This document shows, piece by piece, positions 43,130 to 51,659 of a DNA stretch of 64,000 nucleotides. The first letter of the stretch is position 1; every line of letters starts with the position of its first letter. Both the position numbers and the translations under genes were made by a program. The stretch lies in assembly GCF_050611725.1 (NCBI RefSeq), contig NZ_JBODJB010000001.1, positions 2,976,001 to 3,040,000 on the forward strand. Reading direction: 5' to 3'. The notes below the pieces were generated by a model, which worked only from the letters and a program-made list of their open reading frames with translations, searched no databases and had not been told where the DNA came from. The stretch is from Ferruginibacter sp050611725. GTDB taxonomy: Bacteria > Bacteroidota > Bacteroidia > Chitinophagales > Chitinophagaceae.

Positions 43130-44146
43130 TTAGAAATTCCCGGAAATCAAGCCTAATCCGGGAGAGTCTGTATATAGAATCCGGCCAAAATCGAATTTTA
43201 CCCCTTCTGCAGTATCCTCCTCCAACAACAGCGTTCCATCCATATCTACATAATCCAGCAGCGGCGCTAATTGAGCAATGGCAGCCGTTCCAACAGAACT
43301 TTCATTCATACAACCTATCATTACTTTCATATTCAGCTCTCTGGCTTTTTTAATCATATTGCGGGCCGGGGTAATGCCACTGCACTTGGTAAGTTTGATA
43401 TTGATACCATGAAAATGCTGATAACATTTTTCAACATCCGATTCCTTCACACAGGATTCATCAGCTATCAATGGTAACGGTGAAGCATCAAACAATGCCT
43501 TCATCCCATCCCAATCATCTTTTGCCAATGGCTGTTCAATAAATTCTACACCCAGCTCTTTTAATAAAGGAATTTTTTGCAATGCCTGCTCCAGTGTCCA
43601 ACCGGCATTCGCATCCACTCTGAAAATAGCATCGGTATGGTTACGCAATTCAGCCACCATCTCAATATCATTTTCTACTCCTACTTTTATCTTATAGATC
43701 GGCCATGGTTTTTCTTTCATCTTCGTAACCATTTTATCTATTGAATCTATCCCGATAGTGAAATCGGTCAGCGGTGCTTTAGATGTATCTAAATTCCATA
43801 GCTGGTGCAATTGCTGACGTTTTATTTTTCCATACAGATCCCAGCCGGCCATATCCAATGCACAAACTAAAAAAGGATTCGCCGGAAATAAATGGTGTAA
43901 GTAATGCCAGTATCTTTCAGGATCGGAGAAAGCAAACTTTTCCACGAAAACTTTTTTCCGTTCAAGGTCCTCAATCATTTTTTCCACCGTGATATTGTAG
44001 TAATTGATAGCAGGTGCTTCTCCATAACCTACAAAACCAAAATGCTCCAATTCAACGATTAAAGTTGGCTGATGTGTTTTAGTTCCTTTAGAAATAGTGA
44101 AAGGGTGCTTAAAAGGAAGATTGTATGATTGGTAAGAAACTTTCAT
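43130..44146 (-). CDS. Dipeptide epimerase (L-Ala-D/L-Glu epimerase type, enolase superfamily)
   Basis: A 338-aa enolase-superfamily enzyme of the muconate-lactonizing subgroup. Catalytic and metal residues are visible: IYKIKVG (Lys-x-Lys), RVDANAGW (Asp), FIEQPL (Glu), ADESC (Asp), NIKLTKCSG (second Lys) and the C-terminal DMDG with Asp-x-Asp for the dipeptide amino group. Such enzymes act on dipeptides from murein recycling. The ATG at 44146 is preferred to one at 44179, because the -7 element at 44157-44164 would fall inside the longer frame. Confidence 0.88.
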   Translation of the reverse strand: MKVSYQSYNLPFKHPFTISKGTKTHQPTLIVELEHFGFVGYGEAPAINYYNITVEKMIEDLERKKVFVEKFAFSDPERYWHYLHHLFPANPFLVCALDMAGWDLYGKIKRQQLHQLWNLDTSKAPLTDFTIGIDSIDKMVTKMKEKPWPIYKIKVGVENDIEMVAELRNHTDAIFRVDANAGWTLEQALQKIPLLKELGVEFIEQPLAKDDWDGMKALFDASPLPLIADESCVKESDVEKCYQHFHGINIKLTKCSGITPARNMIKKARELNMKVMIGCMNESSVGTAAIAQLAPLLDYVDMDGTLLLEEDTAEGVKFDFGRILYTDSPGLGLISGNF

Positions 44147-44156
44147 TTTTTCTGAG

Positions 44157-44164
44157 CAAATATA
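44157..44164 (-). promoter_or_regulatory. -7 promoter element of the dipeptide epimerase gene
   Basis: Minus-strand TATATTTG, 10 bp before the chosen ATG. This gives a very short or absent leader. Confidence 0.55.
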
Positions 44165-44229
44165 GAACGACACAGGCATATACTTACATAGGTAATTTCT
44201 ATCTTGCTATATGCCTATGTGGTTATTAA

Positions 44230-46923
44230 TTATCGTCCGCTTGCTTTTACCAACCCACCAAACTCTGTATTGAATTCCGTCTCTTTGATCAAATCTTCAA
44301 AGGTCATGTGCATTCTGTATTGCCAGTAATGCTTAGGATTGGCCGGCACATTAATACGTTCATCGTTAGGATTGTCTCTTCTGAGTTTATCATTAATGCC
44401 CAAAATATCCTGCAATTGGAAAATGCTCCACATAGCCGGAGAGAATAAATGCTGTACAACGATCTCTTTATTGATCCATGCATCGCAGAAATAAGGAGCA
44501 CCTCCGTAATGGCCTAATTCATTATTATAAAATCGTTGGGTTTTAACAGCATCTTCTTCCCACCACCCTCGAATGGTACTCATATCATGCGTAGAAGGTG
44601 TTACTACCGATAGGTACGGAGCATCTGCAGGATGAAAAAATTCTTTAGTCGAATCTTTAGGCATACGCTGTATCTCCAAACTCAACATACCTAATTGCTG
44701 CATTACATCAGGTACACAATCAGGCACCATACCGAGATCTTCGCCACATACCAACATATTGGTACTTCGTTTTAGTTCAGGCAATTTATGTAAGGCTTCT
44801 TTTTTCCAGAAATCATCCTGACGACTATAGAAATAATTTACATACAATTCCTTCAACTTGCTCTGAGTATGACCATCGAGGTATCTGAAAGAACTTGTTT
44901 GATCTGCATTGATCCTGAAATGAAACTGCTGACCGCCGGAACCTTCTTCTTCGATCAGAATAATATTACTGATAAGATCAAACAATCCGTATTTTATTTT
45001 ATGCTGAAAGTCATCGTTAGGTTGACCGGCAAAATATTGCTCAACCTTGCGTTGCGTATTAAATTCTTCTTTCAAATGATAATTACCATCATAATTATTG
45101 AGGAAATTATCTTTTACATAATGTACATCATAACCAAACACCTCATACAACACCGAATCATTTATAAAGGGAGCACAATAACGGTAATGGTCAATTGAAA
45201 TATTATTTTGGTGAAATTCACTGATATGCACCGGTATTGCAGGAACAAATTTTCCCATAATACCTTCTACTGCATGTACAGGAATACTCCAGATACGAAA
45301 GAAGCCGAGAATATGGTCAATTCTGAATGCATCAAAGTATTCACTCATTTGGTGAAAACGCTGACGCCACCATGCAAAACCATCTTCCTGCATTTTTTTC
45401 CAGTTGTAAGTTGGAAATCCCCAATTCTGTCCTTTGATTGCAAAATCATCGGGTGGCGCTCCTGCTTGTGCATCCATATTATATAACTCAGGAGCCATCC
45501 ATGCATCACAACCGTACCTGTATATACCGATCGGCAGATCTCCTTTAACAATGATACCATTTTCATGAGCATATGCAGTTGCTTCTTTTAATTGAATATG
45601 CAAATGATACTGTATGAAATAATGCAACGCAATCTCATCATAATGTTTTTCGGATGAAGCTGCCAATTGCTCAATTTCATTTTTGCTGTATATGCTGTTG
45701 GTTGGCCATTTACTATAATCAGATACCCCGTATTTATCTCTCAGATAACAAAATGCAGCATATGGTATTAACCAATGTTTATTTGAATCGAAAAATGCTT
45801 TAAAACCAGGGTCCTTTAAGAATTCTCTTTTTTGAAGATTGTATAATTTTTTTAAGGCTGCAAATTTTATTGCCATTACCGCATCATAATCTACTGCCGG
45901 TAATACATTCAGTCGTTTTTGGTCTGCAGATAAAGCTTTTACTACATCTGCATTAATCTCTCCTGCTACTTTTTCAAGATTGATAAACAAAGGATGTAAT
46001 GCAAAAGCAGAAATAGCAGCATATGGATAAGAATCCATCCATGTATGCGTTGCCGTTGTATCATTTACCGGTAATAGTTGAATTAGCTTTAGTCCGTTTA
46101 GTTTTGACCAATCCACCAATTGTCTGATATCTGTAAACTCTCCTGTACCAAAGCTTTTGGTAGTTCGTAAACTAAATACCGGGATAGCTACACCTGCTCC
46201 TTTCCAATTTGGAAAAGGCAATTGAGCAAAGCCGTCATGCAAAATTGTGAGTTTTCCTTTACCTGTTCCACCTTGCATTGCCCTGTTACCTCCGGCTTCA
46301 AAAAACCTTACTTTTTTATCGGTAATTCCGTAAACTGCATATTTATATAAAACGGGAAAGCTCTCATCAGCTAGATCTATTTTTACAGACCACCAATTAC
46401 CACTCTTGTTTAACAATAACGGCTTATCCGTTTTCCAGTTGCCCAAAGTATCATTACTGCCAATCACACATATTACCTCATCTTCTTTCAAAAGTGGTGC
46501 TTTTACTTTAAGCTCATGTGTATATGATTTAACTGTGGCAACTTTTGCAGTAGAAAGTGTTTTTAATAATACCTCTTGAAATGGTTGTGTAAAAAAAGCA
46601 TTTTCAACCTGTCCGGCATGATTCCAGAAATCTATTGTTGTGATTTCTTTTATTGTAGTTTTTGATACATCAATTATCCTATCATCTCCCCATTCTATTA
46701 TTTCTGCGCCGGTGTTATCCCTATAAATAAACTTGTATTGTAAGGAACCTTTCGCAATATCTTTTTCAGATAAATCAACTTTAGCCAGCCATAATTCTTC
46801 ATTGAAAAAGTATAAAGGAATTGCTTTGGAAATATTATTATTTCCTAAAGCATCGCAATCGCCTGAAACATATAAACGCTGTCCGTACTTCGTAGAATAA
46901 CGAAGATAAAAATTCACAATCAT
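44230..46923 (-). CDS. malQ: 4-alpha-glucanotransferase with two N-terminal starch-binding domains
   Basis: An 897-aa GH77 amylomaltase that transfers maltooligosaccharide segments. Two CBM20 starch-binding modules come first (about 1-110, with YGQRLYVSGDCDALGN, and 125-235, with VICVIGSNDTLGNWK), followed by the GH77 barrel (about 250-890). The barrel includes DSYPYAAISAFALHPLF, GDLPIGIYRYGCDAW, the nucleophile region FDAFRIDHILGFFRIW, GEDLGMVPDCV and STHDMSTIRGWWEED. The CBM20-GH77 layout is the long form known in Bacteroidota and in plant DPE2. No signal peptide is seen, so it is a cytoplasmic enzyme. Confidence 0.95.
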   Translation of the reverse strand: MIVNFYLRYSTKYGQRLYVSGDCDALGNNNISKAIPLYFFNEELWLAKVDLSEKDIAKGSLQYKFIYRDNTGAEIIEWGDDRIIDVSKTTIKEITTIDFWNHAGQVENAFFTQPFQEVLLKTLSTAKVATVKSYTHELKVKAPLLKEDEVICVIGSNDTLGNWKTDKPLLLNKSGNWWSVKIDLADESFPVLYKYAVYGITDKKVRFFEAGGNRAMQGGTGKGKLTILHDGFAQLPFPNWKGAGVAIPVFSLRTTKSFGTGEFTDIRQLVDWSKLNGLKLIQLLPVNDTTATHTWMDSYPYAAISAFALHPLFINLEKVAGEINADVVKALSADQKRLNVLPAVDYDAVMAIKFAALKKLYNLQKREFLKDPGFKAFFDSNKHWLIPYAAFCYLRDKYGVSDYSKWPTNSIYSKNEIEQLAASSEKHYDEIALHYFIQYHLHIQLKEATAYAHENGIIVKGDLPIGIYRYGCDAWMAPELYNMDAQAGAPPDDFAIKGQNWGFPTYNWKKMQEDGFAWWRQRFHQMSEYFDAFRIDHILGFFRIWSIPVHAVEGIMGKFVPAIPVHISEFHQNNISIDHYRYCAPFINDSVLYEVFGYDVHYVKDNFLNNYDGNYHLKEEFNTQRKVEQYFAGQPNDDFQHKIKYGLFDLISNIILIEEEGSGGQQFHFRINADQTSSFRYLDGHTQSKLKELYVNYFYSRQDDFWKKEALHKLPELKRSTNMLVCGEDLGMVPDCVPDVMQQLGMLSLEIQRMPKDSTKEFFHPADAPYLSVVTPSTHDMSTIRGWWEEDAVKTQRFYNNELGHYGGAPYFCDAWINKEIVVQHLFSPAMWSIFQLQDILGINDKLRRDNPNDERINVPANPKHYWQYRMHMTFEDLIKETEFNTEFGGLVKASGR

Positions 46924-47082
46924 GTAAAAATATAATTAAGGGGTTGCAATATATAACTTTTGTAATACAATGTGTAAAAAATACACAATAAATTTCTTAT
47001 TGTGGGATAATATTACTTAAAATATTACCCAGAATAAAATTAATTGTCTCATTTCCATTATTTTTGCCAAAATTATCTGCAA

Positions 47083-47238
47083 ATGGAATCTACAAAAAAA
47101 TCTTCAGCATTATATTGGGTATTGTTTTTTGTTTCGGTAGCTGCATTCTTTTGGGTGTACAAAATTGGAGGCGGTTACTGCTCAATGGTACTTCCCTTTA
47201 ACTGCACTTTTTTCGCTAAGGCATTGGATTTAATGTAA
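47083..47238 (+). CDS. 51-aa single-helix membrane protein
   Basis: Starting at the ATG at 47083, the product has one membrane helix (ALYWVLFFVSVAAFFWVY) preceded by a short Lys/Ser-rich N-terminus. A C-terminal tail has two cysteines (GGGYCSMVLPFNCTFF), which could form a disulfide. A TATTTTTG element at 47059-47066 argues against the longer frame from 47044. I do not recognise the family. A 52-bp perfect palindrome follows the stop. Confidence 0.6.
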   Translation: MESTKKSSALYWVLFFVSVAAFFWVYKIGGGYCSMVLPFNCTFFAKALDLM

Positions 47239-47240
47239 TA

Positions 47241-47292
47241 TAAAAATGGTTATGATTGCTACTATGCATAGTAGCAATCATAACCATTTTTA
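47241..47292. terminator. 52-bp perfect palindrome, bidirectional terminator
   Basis: Two 26-bp arms, centred between 47266 and 47267, are exact reverse complements with no loop. Each end is an A/T-run of five. It fills the gap between the convergent 51-aa protein gene and tpiA, so it can terminate both. A perfect, loopless palindrome this long is unusual for a simple terminator. Confidence 0.85.
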
Positions 47293-47293
47293 C

Positions 47294-48055
47294 TTATTTC
47301 AAACTATTAATGATAGCTGCAAATTCTTCTGCTATCAGTGAAGCGCCGCCTACAAGGCCTCCATCTACATCCGGTTGACCAAATATTTCTTTAGCATTTG
47401 CTGCTTTTACACTACCTCCGTATAATATACTGATACTATTGGCTATTGCGCTGCCATATTTTGTTGTCAATACAGCCCTTATATGAGCATGCATTTCTTG
47501 GGCTTGTTCGCTTGTTGCAGTTTTACCTGTGCCAATAGCCCAAATAGGTTCGTAAGCGATCACAAAGCCGGTTAATTGCTCCGCAGATAAATGAAACAGA
47601 CTTTCGATCAGTTGATTTTCTACAAAACTGTTTTGAGTACCTGCTTCTCTTATTTCAAGAGCCTCTCCGCAACAAAATATAGGTTTCAATCCATATTCAA
47701 AACAAAGATTTACTTTTTCAGCTAGCATAGCATTTGTCTCATTAAAATATTCTCTTCTTTCACTGTGTCCAATGATCACATAATCAACACCTATGCTTTT
47801 CAACATTTCTACACTAGTTTCGCCAGTATACGCTCCTGATCTTTTGTTAGAACAATTTTGTGCAGCAACATAAATGTTTGTTTTACCGGCAAGCTTAGTT
47901 TTAATGCTGGTAAGATATGGGAACGGAATTCCAAAAACTACTTCCTGGTTTTCTGTAAGCGTGTGTGGAATAGCCAATAGATCATTCAACAATGCTTCCC
48001 CTTGTTCAAGTGTTAAATTCATTTTCCAATTTGCTGCCGCTATTTGTTTTCTCAT
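47294..48055 (-). CDS. tpiA: Triosephosphate isomerase
   Basis: A 253-aa TIM barrel that interconverts dihydroxyacetone phosphate and glyceraldehyde 3-phosphate in glycolysis. Catalytic residues are in context: Lys in AAANWKMN-like ANWKMN near residue 12, His in IGHSERR, Glu in AYEPIWAIGTG. The phosphate loop is ILYGGSVK. It overlaps the preceding gene's stop by 4 bp, so the two are co-transcribed. Confidence 0.97.
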   Translation of the reverse strand: MRKQIAAANWKMNLTLEQGEALLNDLLAIPHTLTENQEVVFGIPFPYLTSIKTKLAGKTNIYVAAQNCSNKRSGAYTGETSVEMLKSIGVDYVIIGHSERREYFNETNAMLAEKVNLCFEYGLKPIFCCGEALEIREAGTQNSFVENQLIESLFHLSAEQLTGFVIAYEPIWAIGTGKTATSEQAQEMHAHIRAVLTTKYGSAIANSISILYGGSVKAANAKEIFGQPDVDGGLVGGASLIAEEFAAIINSLK

Positions 48056-49092
48056 TTTATATTTATTTTTTGATTGTAAAGTTCGCTTAAAATTTCTTTT
48101 TCCTGCTGAGTAATATTTTTTGTTTTCAGTTTTTTCCAGTTATCAATATCTTGCAATGCCTTTTCAATATCATATTCTCCTCCACCCCACGAAAAATCGG
48201 GTACATGTTTTGCCGGGAATCCCTCTCCGAAAATATTACAGCAAACACCAACAACAGTACCTGTATTAAAAGATGTATTGATAGCTGCTCTGCTATAATC
48301 ACCCATCAACAAACCACATTTAGTGCCAACCTTAGTATAACTCTTCTTGCTGTTATCCCATACGTTGACATCACCAGCGGTATTTTTAAGGTTTGAGTTA
48401 GATGTGCCTGCTCCAAGATTGCACCATTCTGCCAACACACTGTCTCCTAAATAACCATCATGCGCTTTATTACTATAGCCGAATAAAACTGAATTCTTTA
48501 TTTCCCCACCTGCAACCGAATAAGGACCAATGGTTGTTGCACCATATATCTTACTACCCATCTTTAAAGTGGCCCCTTCGCACAAAGCAAAAGGTCCACG
48601 GATAAGATTTCCTTCCATTACAACTGCATTTTTACCAATGTAGATCGGCCCAGTTGAAGCATTTAATATACTGTGCTCTATTATAGCACCTTCTTCAACA
48701 AAAATATTTTCAGGGGCAATTAATTGATTGGTTGAAGATATAGTTTGAGATGATCTGCCCGCTGTGATCAATTCAAAATCATTTCTTAGTGCCCAATCAT
48801 TGAGTTGAAAAATTTCCCAGGAATGATTGATTACTTTAACATCTTCAGTACTATCTAATGCAGTAAAAATATTGTCACCTGAAAAATCAAGCTGTTCTAC
48901 ATAATTTTTGGTTGGAATAATATTGGAAGGTATAGCTATAGAATTTGCAAATTCTACCTTCAATACAGAAAAAATCAGTTCCCATTTTTGTTTTATAGTT
49001 AAAATACCAATCCTTATATCTTCTACATTTCTTGTAACTGCAAAAGGGTAAAGATTATTCCGGGAATTTCTATCATCAAAGGTTACTTGCAT
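48052..49092 (-). CDS. GlmU-like putative sugar nucleotidyltransferase with left-handed beta-helix
   Basis: A 346-aa protein common in Bacteroidota. The N-terminal half (FDDRNSRNNLYPFAVTRNVEDIRIGILTIKQKWE) is a reduced nucleotidyltransferase-like domain without the usual GGxGTR loop. The C-terminal half has hexapeptide repeats of a left-handed beta-helix (GPIYIGKNAVVMEGNLIRGPFALCEGATLKMGS). The activity is uncertain because the nucleotide loop is absent. The ATG at 49092 is used by homology; one at 49113 is possible. A terminator for rpmE lies directly upstream. Confidence 0.82.
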   Translation of the reverse strand: MQVTFDDRNSRNNLYPFAVTRNVEDIRIGILTIKQKWELIFSVLKVEFANSIAIPSNIIPTKNYVEQLDFSGDNIFTALDSTEDVKVINHSWEIFQLNDWALRNDFELITAGRSSQTISSTNQLIAPENIFVEEGAIIEHSILNASTGPIYIGKNAVVMEGNLIRGPFALCEGATLKMGSKIYGATTIGPYSVAGGEIKNSVLFGYSNKAHDGYLGDSVLAEWCNLGAGTSNSNLKNTAGDVNVWDNSKKSYTKVGTKCGLLMGDYSRAAINTSFNTGTVVGVCCNIFGEGFPAKHVPDFSWGGGEYDIEKALQDIDNWKKLKTKNITQQEKEILSELYNQKINIK

Positions 49093-49126
49093 TGTAGCTA
49101 AATTACAACTCATTTTTAAATAAAAA

Positions 49127-49148
49127 TCCCTTCGGGAAACCGAAGGGA
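49127..49148 (-). terminator. Intrinsic terminator of rpmE
   Basis: TCCCTTCGG stem with GAAA/TTTC loop (9-bp arms), followed on the minus strand by TTTTTATTT. Confidence 0.85.
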
Positions 49149-49178
49149 CCATTATATTTTTTCAAAAAAGTCAATTGC

Positions 49179-49430
49179 TTAGTTAGCTTTCTTTTCGTAA
49201 CGTTTTTTAAATTTATCGATACGACCTGCAGTATCAACCAATACATTTTTACCTGTATAGAACGGGTGAGATGTATTAGAAATCTCTAATTTAATTACAG
49301 GGTATTCAGCTCCTTCAAATTCTACTGTTTCTTTTGATTCAGCAGTTGAACGACTTAAAAACTGGTATCCATTACTCATATCTTTGAAAACTACAAAGCG
49401 GTAATTTTTTGGGTGCAAATCTTTCTTCAT
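49179..49430 (-). CDS. rpmE2: 50S ribosomal protein L31, type B
   Basis: An 83-aa L31 of the cysteine-free (C-minus) type B form, starting MKKDLHPKNYRFVVFKDMSN and containing ISNTSHPFYTGKN and GRIDKFKKRY. It bridges the ribosomal subunits. The start at 49430 matches homologues; a longer frame adds 11 residues. It has its own promoter (49481-49488) and terminator. The absence of Cys fits the zinc-independent version, usual in Bacteroidota. Confidence 0.95.
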   Translation of the reverse strand: MKKDLHPKNYRFVVFKDMSNGYQFLSRSTAESKETVEFEGAEYPVIKLEISNTSHPFYTGKNVLVDTAGRIDKFKKRYEKKAN

Positions 49431-49480
49431 GATTGTCAATGTTTTATGCATGGATTTTGCCATGCGATTTTTTAGAGGAG

Positions 49481-49488
49481 CAAAGGTA
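49481..49488 (-). promoter_or_regulatory. -7 promoter element of rpmE2
   Basis: Minus-strand TACCTTTG, 50 bp before the ATG. Confidence 0.6.
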
Positions 49489-49533
49489 GCTAAATTATAG
49501 CAATTTTCAAATAAATATTGACTTTTGAACGTG

Positions 49534-50025
49534 TTAGCTCTTCATATTTACCACCTGCAACGCAATACCCAGGTTCCAGCCTTTAGATGCCTGAATTACT
49601 TCCTGCAAATCATCTATTTTTTTTCCGGTTATTCGAATGATATCGTCCATAATGGCTGCCTGTACTTTTAGCCCGGATTCCTTAATAAGTTTAACTACTT
49701 TTTTAGCATCTTCCTGTTTAATCCCATTGCGTACAACGATCTCCTTTTTAGTAACCTTACCACTCTGATAAGCTTCTTTGCTTAGATCATAGATCTCTGC
49801 AGCTAGACCTTGCTTCATGCTTCTACTGATCATTACATCAACGATCTGATCAAGTTTCATTTCGCTTTCGGCTTCAAGATTAACTTTAAAATCTTTTTTA
49901 TTCAGTTCAATTACAACATGAGATCCCTTAAAGTCGAAACGATTAGTAATTTCTTTGTTGACAACATTGATAGCATTATCTAATGTTTGCAGATCTACTT
50001 TACTGGAAAAATCGAATGATGGCAT
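49534..50025 (-). CDS. YajQ-family nucleotide-binding protein
   Basis: A 163-aa protein with the two ferredoxin-like YajQ domains: MPSFDFSSKVDLQTLDNAINVVNKEI at the start, FDFKGS, and the C-terminal DDIIRITGKKIDDLQEVIQ. Members bind RNA or cyclic di-GMP in some bacteria. Which ligand applies here is unknown. A TATATTTG element lies about 30 bp upstream. Confidence 0.93.
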   Translation of the reverse strand: MPSFDFSSKVDLQTLDNAINVVNKEITNRFDFKGSHVVIELNKKDFKVNLEAESEMKLDQIVDVMISRSMKQGLAAEIYDLSKEAYQSGKVTKKEIVVRNGIKQEDAKKVVKLIKESGLKVQAAIMDDIIRITGKKIDDLQEVIQASKGWNLGIALQVVNMKS

Positions 50026-50056
50026 GGCTAAAAATTAAAGTGGTTAGATAGTGTTA

Positions 50057-50064
50057 CAAATATA
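50057..50064 (-). promoter_or_regulatory. -7 promoter element of the yajQ-family gene
   Basis: Minus-strand TATATTTG, 31 bp before the ATG. Confidence 0.55.
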
Positions 50065-50082
50065 AAAAAGCTATTGGCTTTT

Positions 50083-50409
50083 TTAATCAATAAGTTTAAA
50101 ATAAGTGACTTTAAAACGCTTCCGTACTACTTTGCCTTGTATCAAAGCATGACGAACAGCATTACAAAAACCATCAGCTGCATGAGCATCTCCATGTTCA
50201 TCGATAGAGGTTCCATCAACAAAATAAGCCTTCCCTTTTATGCGTACAGCTAAAGAACAACCTTTTCCCGGTAACCCGAATTTACATTGTCCGCAACTTA
50301 CTTCTGCTTTGATCAACTGTTTCAATGTATCGGGAGTTGAAGCAATGCCGGTTTGACCAAAAGTTGTGAAACCTGATAAACAAAATAAGAGTCCGATAAA
50401 AAATTTCAT
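50083..50409 (-). CDS. Secreted DUF6370-like cysteine protein
   Basis: A 108-aa protein with a signal peptide (about 1-18, ending TTFG). The mature part contains SCGQCKFGLPGKGC, KAYFVDGTSIDEHGDAHAADGFC and a basic tail. The pattern of four cysteines and several His matches what I recall as DUF6370, small periplasmic proteins of unknown function. Metal binding is plausible from C-x2-C and the HGDAH motif, but that is inference. Confidence 0.72.
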   Translation of the reverse strand: MKFFIGLLFCLSGFTTFGQTGIASTPDTLKQLIKAEVSCGQCKFGLPGKGCSLAVRIKGKAYFVDGTSIDEHGDAHAADGFCNAVRHALIQGKVVRKRFKVTYFKLID

Positions 50410-50426
50410 GATCGCTTTATTACATG

Positions 50427-50434
50427 CAAAACTA
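50427..50434 (-). promoter_or_regulatory. -7 promoter element of the DUF6370-like gene
   Basis: Minus-strand TAGTTTTG, 17 bp before the ATG. Confidence 0.45.
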
Positions 50435-50441
50435 AGTTTTA

Positions 50442-51557
50442 TTATTGAAGCCCTCTTCCTCCTGTGAGAAAACTATATAGTTTCGGAAAACCTTTTCTTA
50501 ATATTGCAGCCTTTATAATTGCCAGAAAAATTAAAATTATCGGCAGTAAAATAAATATAAACATTCTGTAACCATTAAAATGATGCATTTCCAGCATAAA
50601 TGCTTTAGTAGCATATAAAACCAATGGGGCATGTACTGCATATATCATAAATGAAAAAGCAGACAACCATACAAACCATCTTTTACCCATAAAAAATTTC
50701 ACCAGCCTATTGCATCCATACCATACAGTAATTAATCCACTCAATACAACAATTTTATGCATGAACAAAAGCACAGGCTCTATGCCATTAAAATAGGATT
50801 GAAATGCTAGTATCGTTTTTATAACAGATACACTGATAAAAACAATGCCCCAAAGGTTTGGATTCAACCATTTATTGGCTACATCAATATTGAAATTCTT
50901 TTTTTGTAACCATACACCAAGAGAAAAAAACAGCAAGCCTTCACCTTCAAACAGGATGGAACCAAATGTTGCTATCCAAAGCAGTATCACTACAGAAAAA
51001 AATATCCATCTGACCATTGGATGTAATACACACCATCGTATAGCAGGATAAGCAAGATTATATATCAGCAACACTCTTATAAACCAAAGTTGATAAGACA
51101 CAGGAAAGAATATCCATCTTGCCAGCACCTCATACCATTGATATTGATGCAACAACTTTGTGTGGTCACTGATCTGCATCATATGCGTTGCATCTACCAC
51201 ATTTCTGCTATAAGGAAATAATTCCAGTACATACGTTAAAAGTAAACCTACTGCACTCCATATCAGATAAGGATACAGTAAGGTTCTTACACGCTTACCA
51301 ACCCTTTGCTTATGTAGTTTTGTATCTCCTATTGCAAACAGGTAGCCGGAGATCATAAACAGCATGGGTATGCGAAAACGAAATAATCCGTTTGCCAACC
51401 AGTATTCGGTAAAAGTTGTGAAGGTTAAAGGCTCATGGGGCATGGTCCACGGCTGCAAATAGTTTTCATTTAGGTTATACGCATGTACAAAGACAAGTAA
51501 CGCCATTGATACAAAAGACCAAAACCTGAATTTTTGAGAATTGAAAGCTGAAAGCAT
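50442..51557 (-). CDS. Membrane acyltransferase (acyltransferase 3 family)
   Basis: A 371-aa protein with about ten membrane helices, typical of the acyltransferase_3 family that O-acylates sugars or other envelope molecules. FWSFVSMALLVFVHAYN near the N-terminus carries the family's catalytic His, and RFRIPMLFMISGYLFAIG the conserved Arg and SGY motif. The substrate is unknown. The ATG at 51557 is chosen because the frame from 51608 adds a non-conserved N-terminus reaching into the terminator region of the upstream gene. Confidence 0.85.
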   Translation of the reverse strand: MLSAFNSQKFRFWSFVSMALLVFVHAYNLNENYLQPWTMPHEPLTFTTFTEYWLANGLFRFRIPMLFMISGYLFAIGDTKLHKQRVGKRVRTLLYPYLIWSAVGLLLTYVLELFPYSRNVVDATHMMQISDHTKLLHQYQWYEVLARWIFFPVSYQLWFIRVLLIYNLAYPAIRWCVLHPMVRWIFFSVVILLWIATFGSILFEGEGLLFFSLGVWLQKKNFNIDVANKWLNPNLWGIVFISVSVIKTILAFQSYFNGIEPVLLFMHKIVVLSGLITVWYGCNRLVKFFMGKRWFVWLSAFSFMIYAVHAPLVLYATKAFMLEMHHFNGYRMFIFILLPIILIFLAIIKAAILRKGFPKLYSFLTGGRGLQ

Positions 51558-51612
51558 TATGCATTTATTATCGAATTCAACAAAGATCTTAATTAAAGTT
51601 CCGTACAAAAAA

Positions 51613-51638
51613 ATGGGCCAACATTAATGCTGGCCCAT
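51613..51638 (-). terminator. Intrinsic terminator of the gldL/gldM/porG-like cassette
   Basis: ATGGGCCAACA/TGCTGGCCCAT stem with one mismatch and a TTAA loop, followed on the minus strand by seven T. It lies 21 bp after the last gene of the cassette. Confidence 0.85.
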
Positions 51639-51659
51639 GTAAGTTATTAAAATTTAACA

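Noticed and set aside
44869..45486. Plus-strand ORFs of about 100 aa opposite malQ
   Set aside because: Antisense to the GH77 catalytic region, with composition typical of shadow frames.
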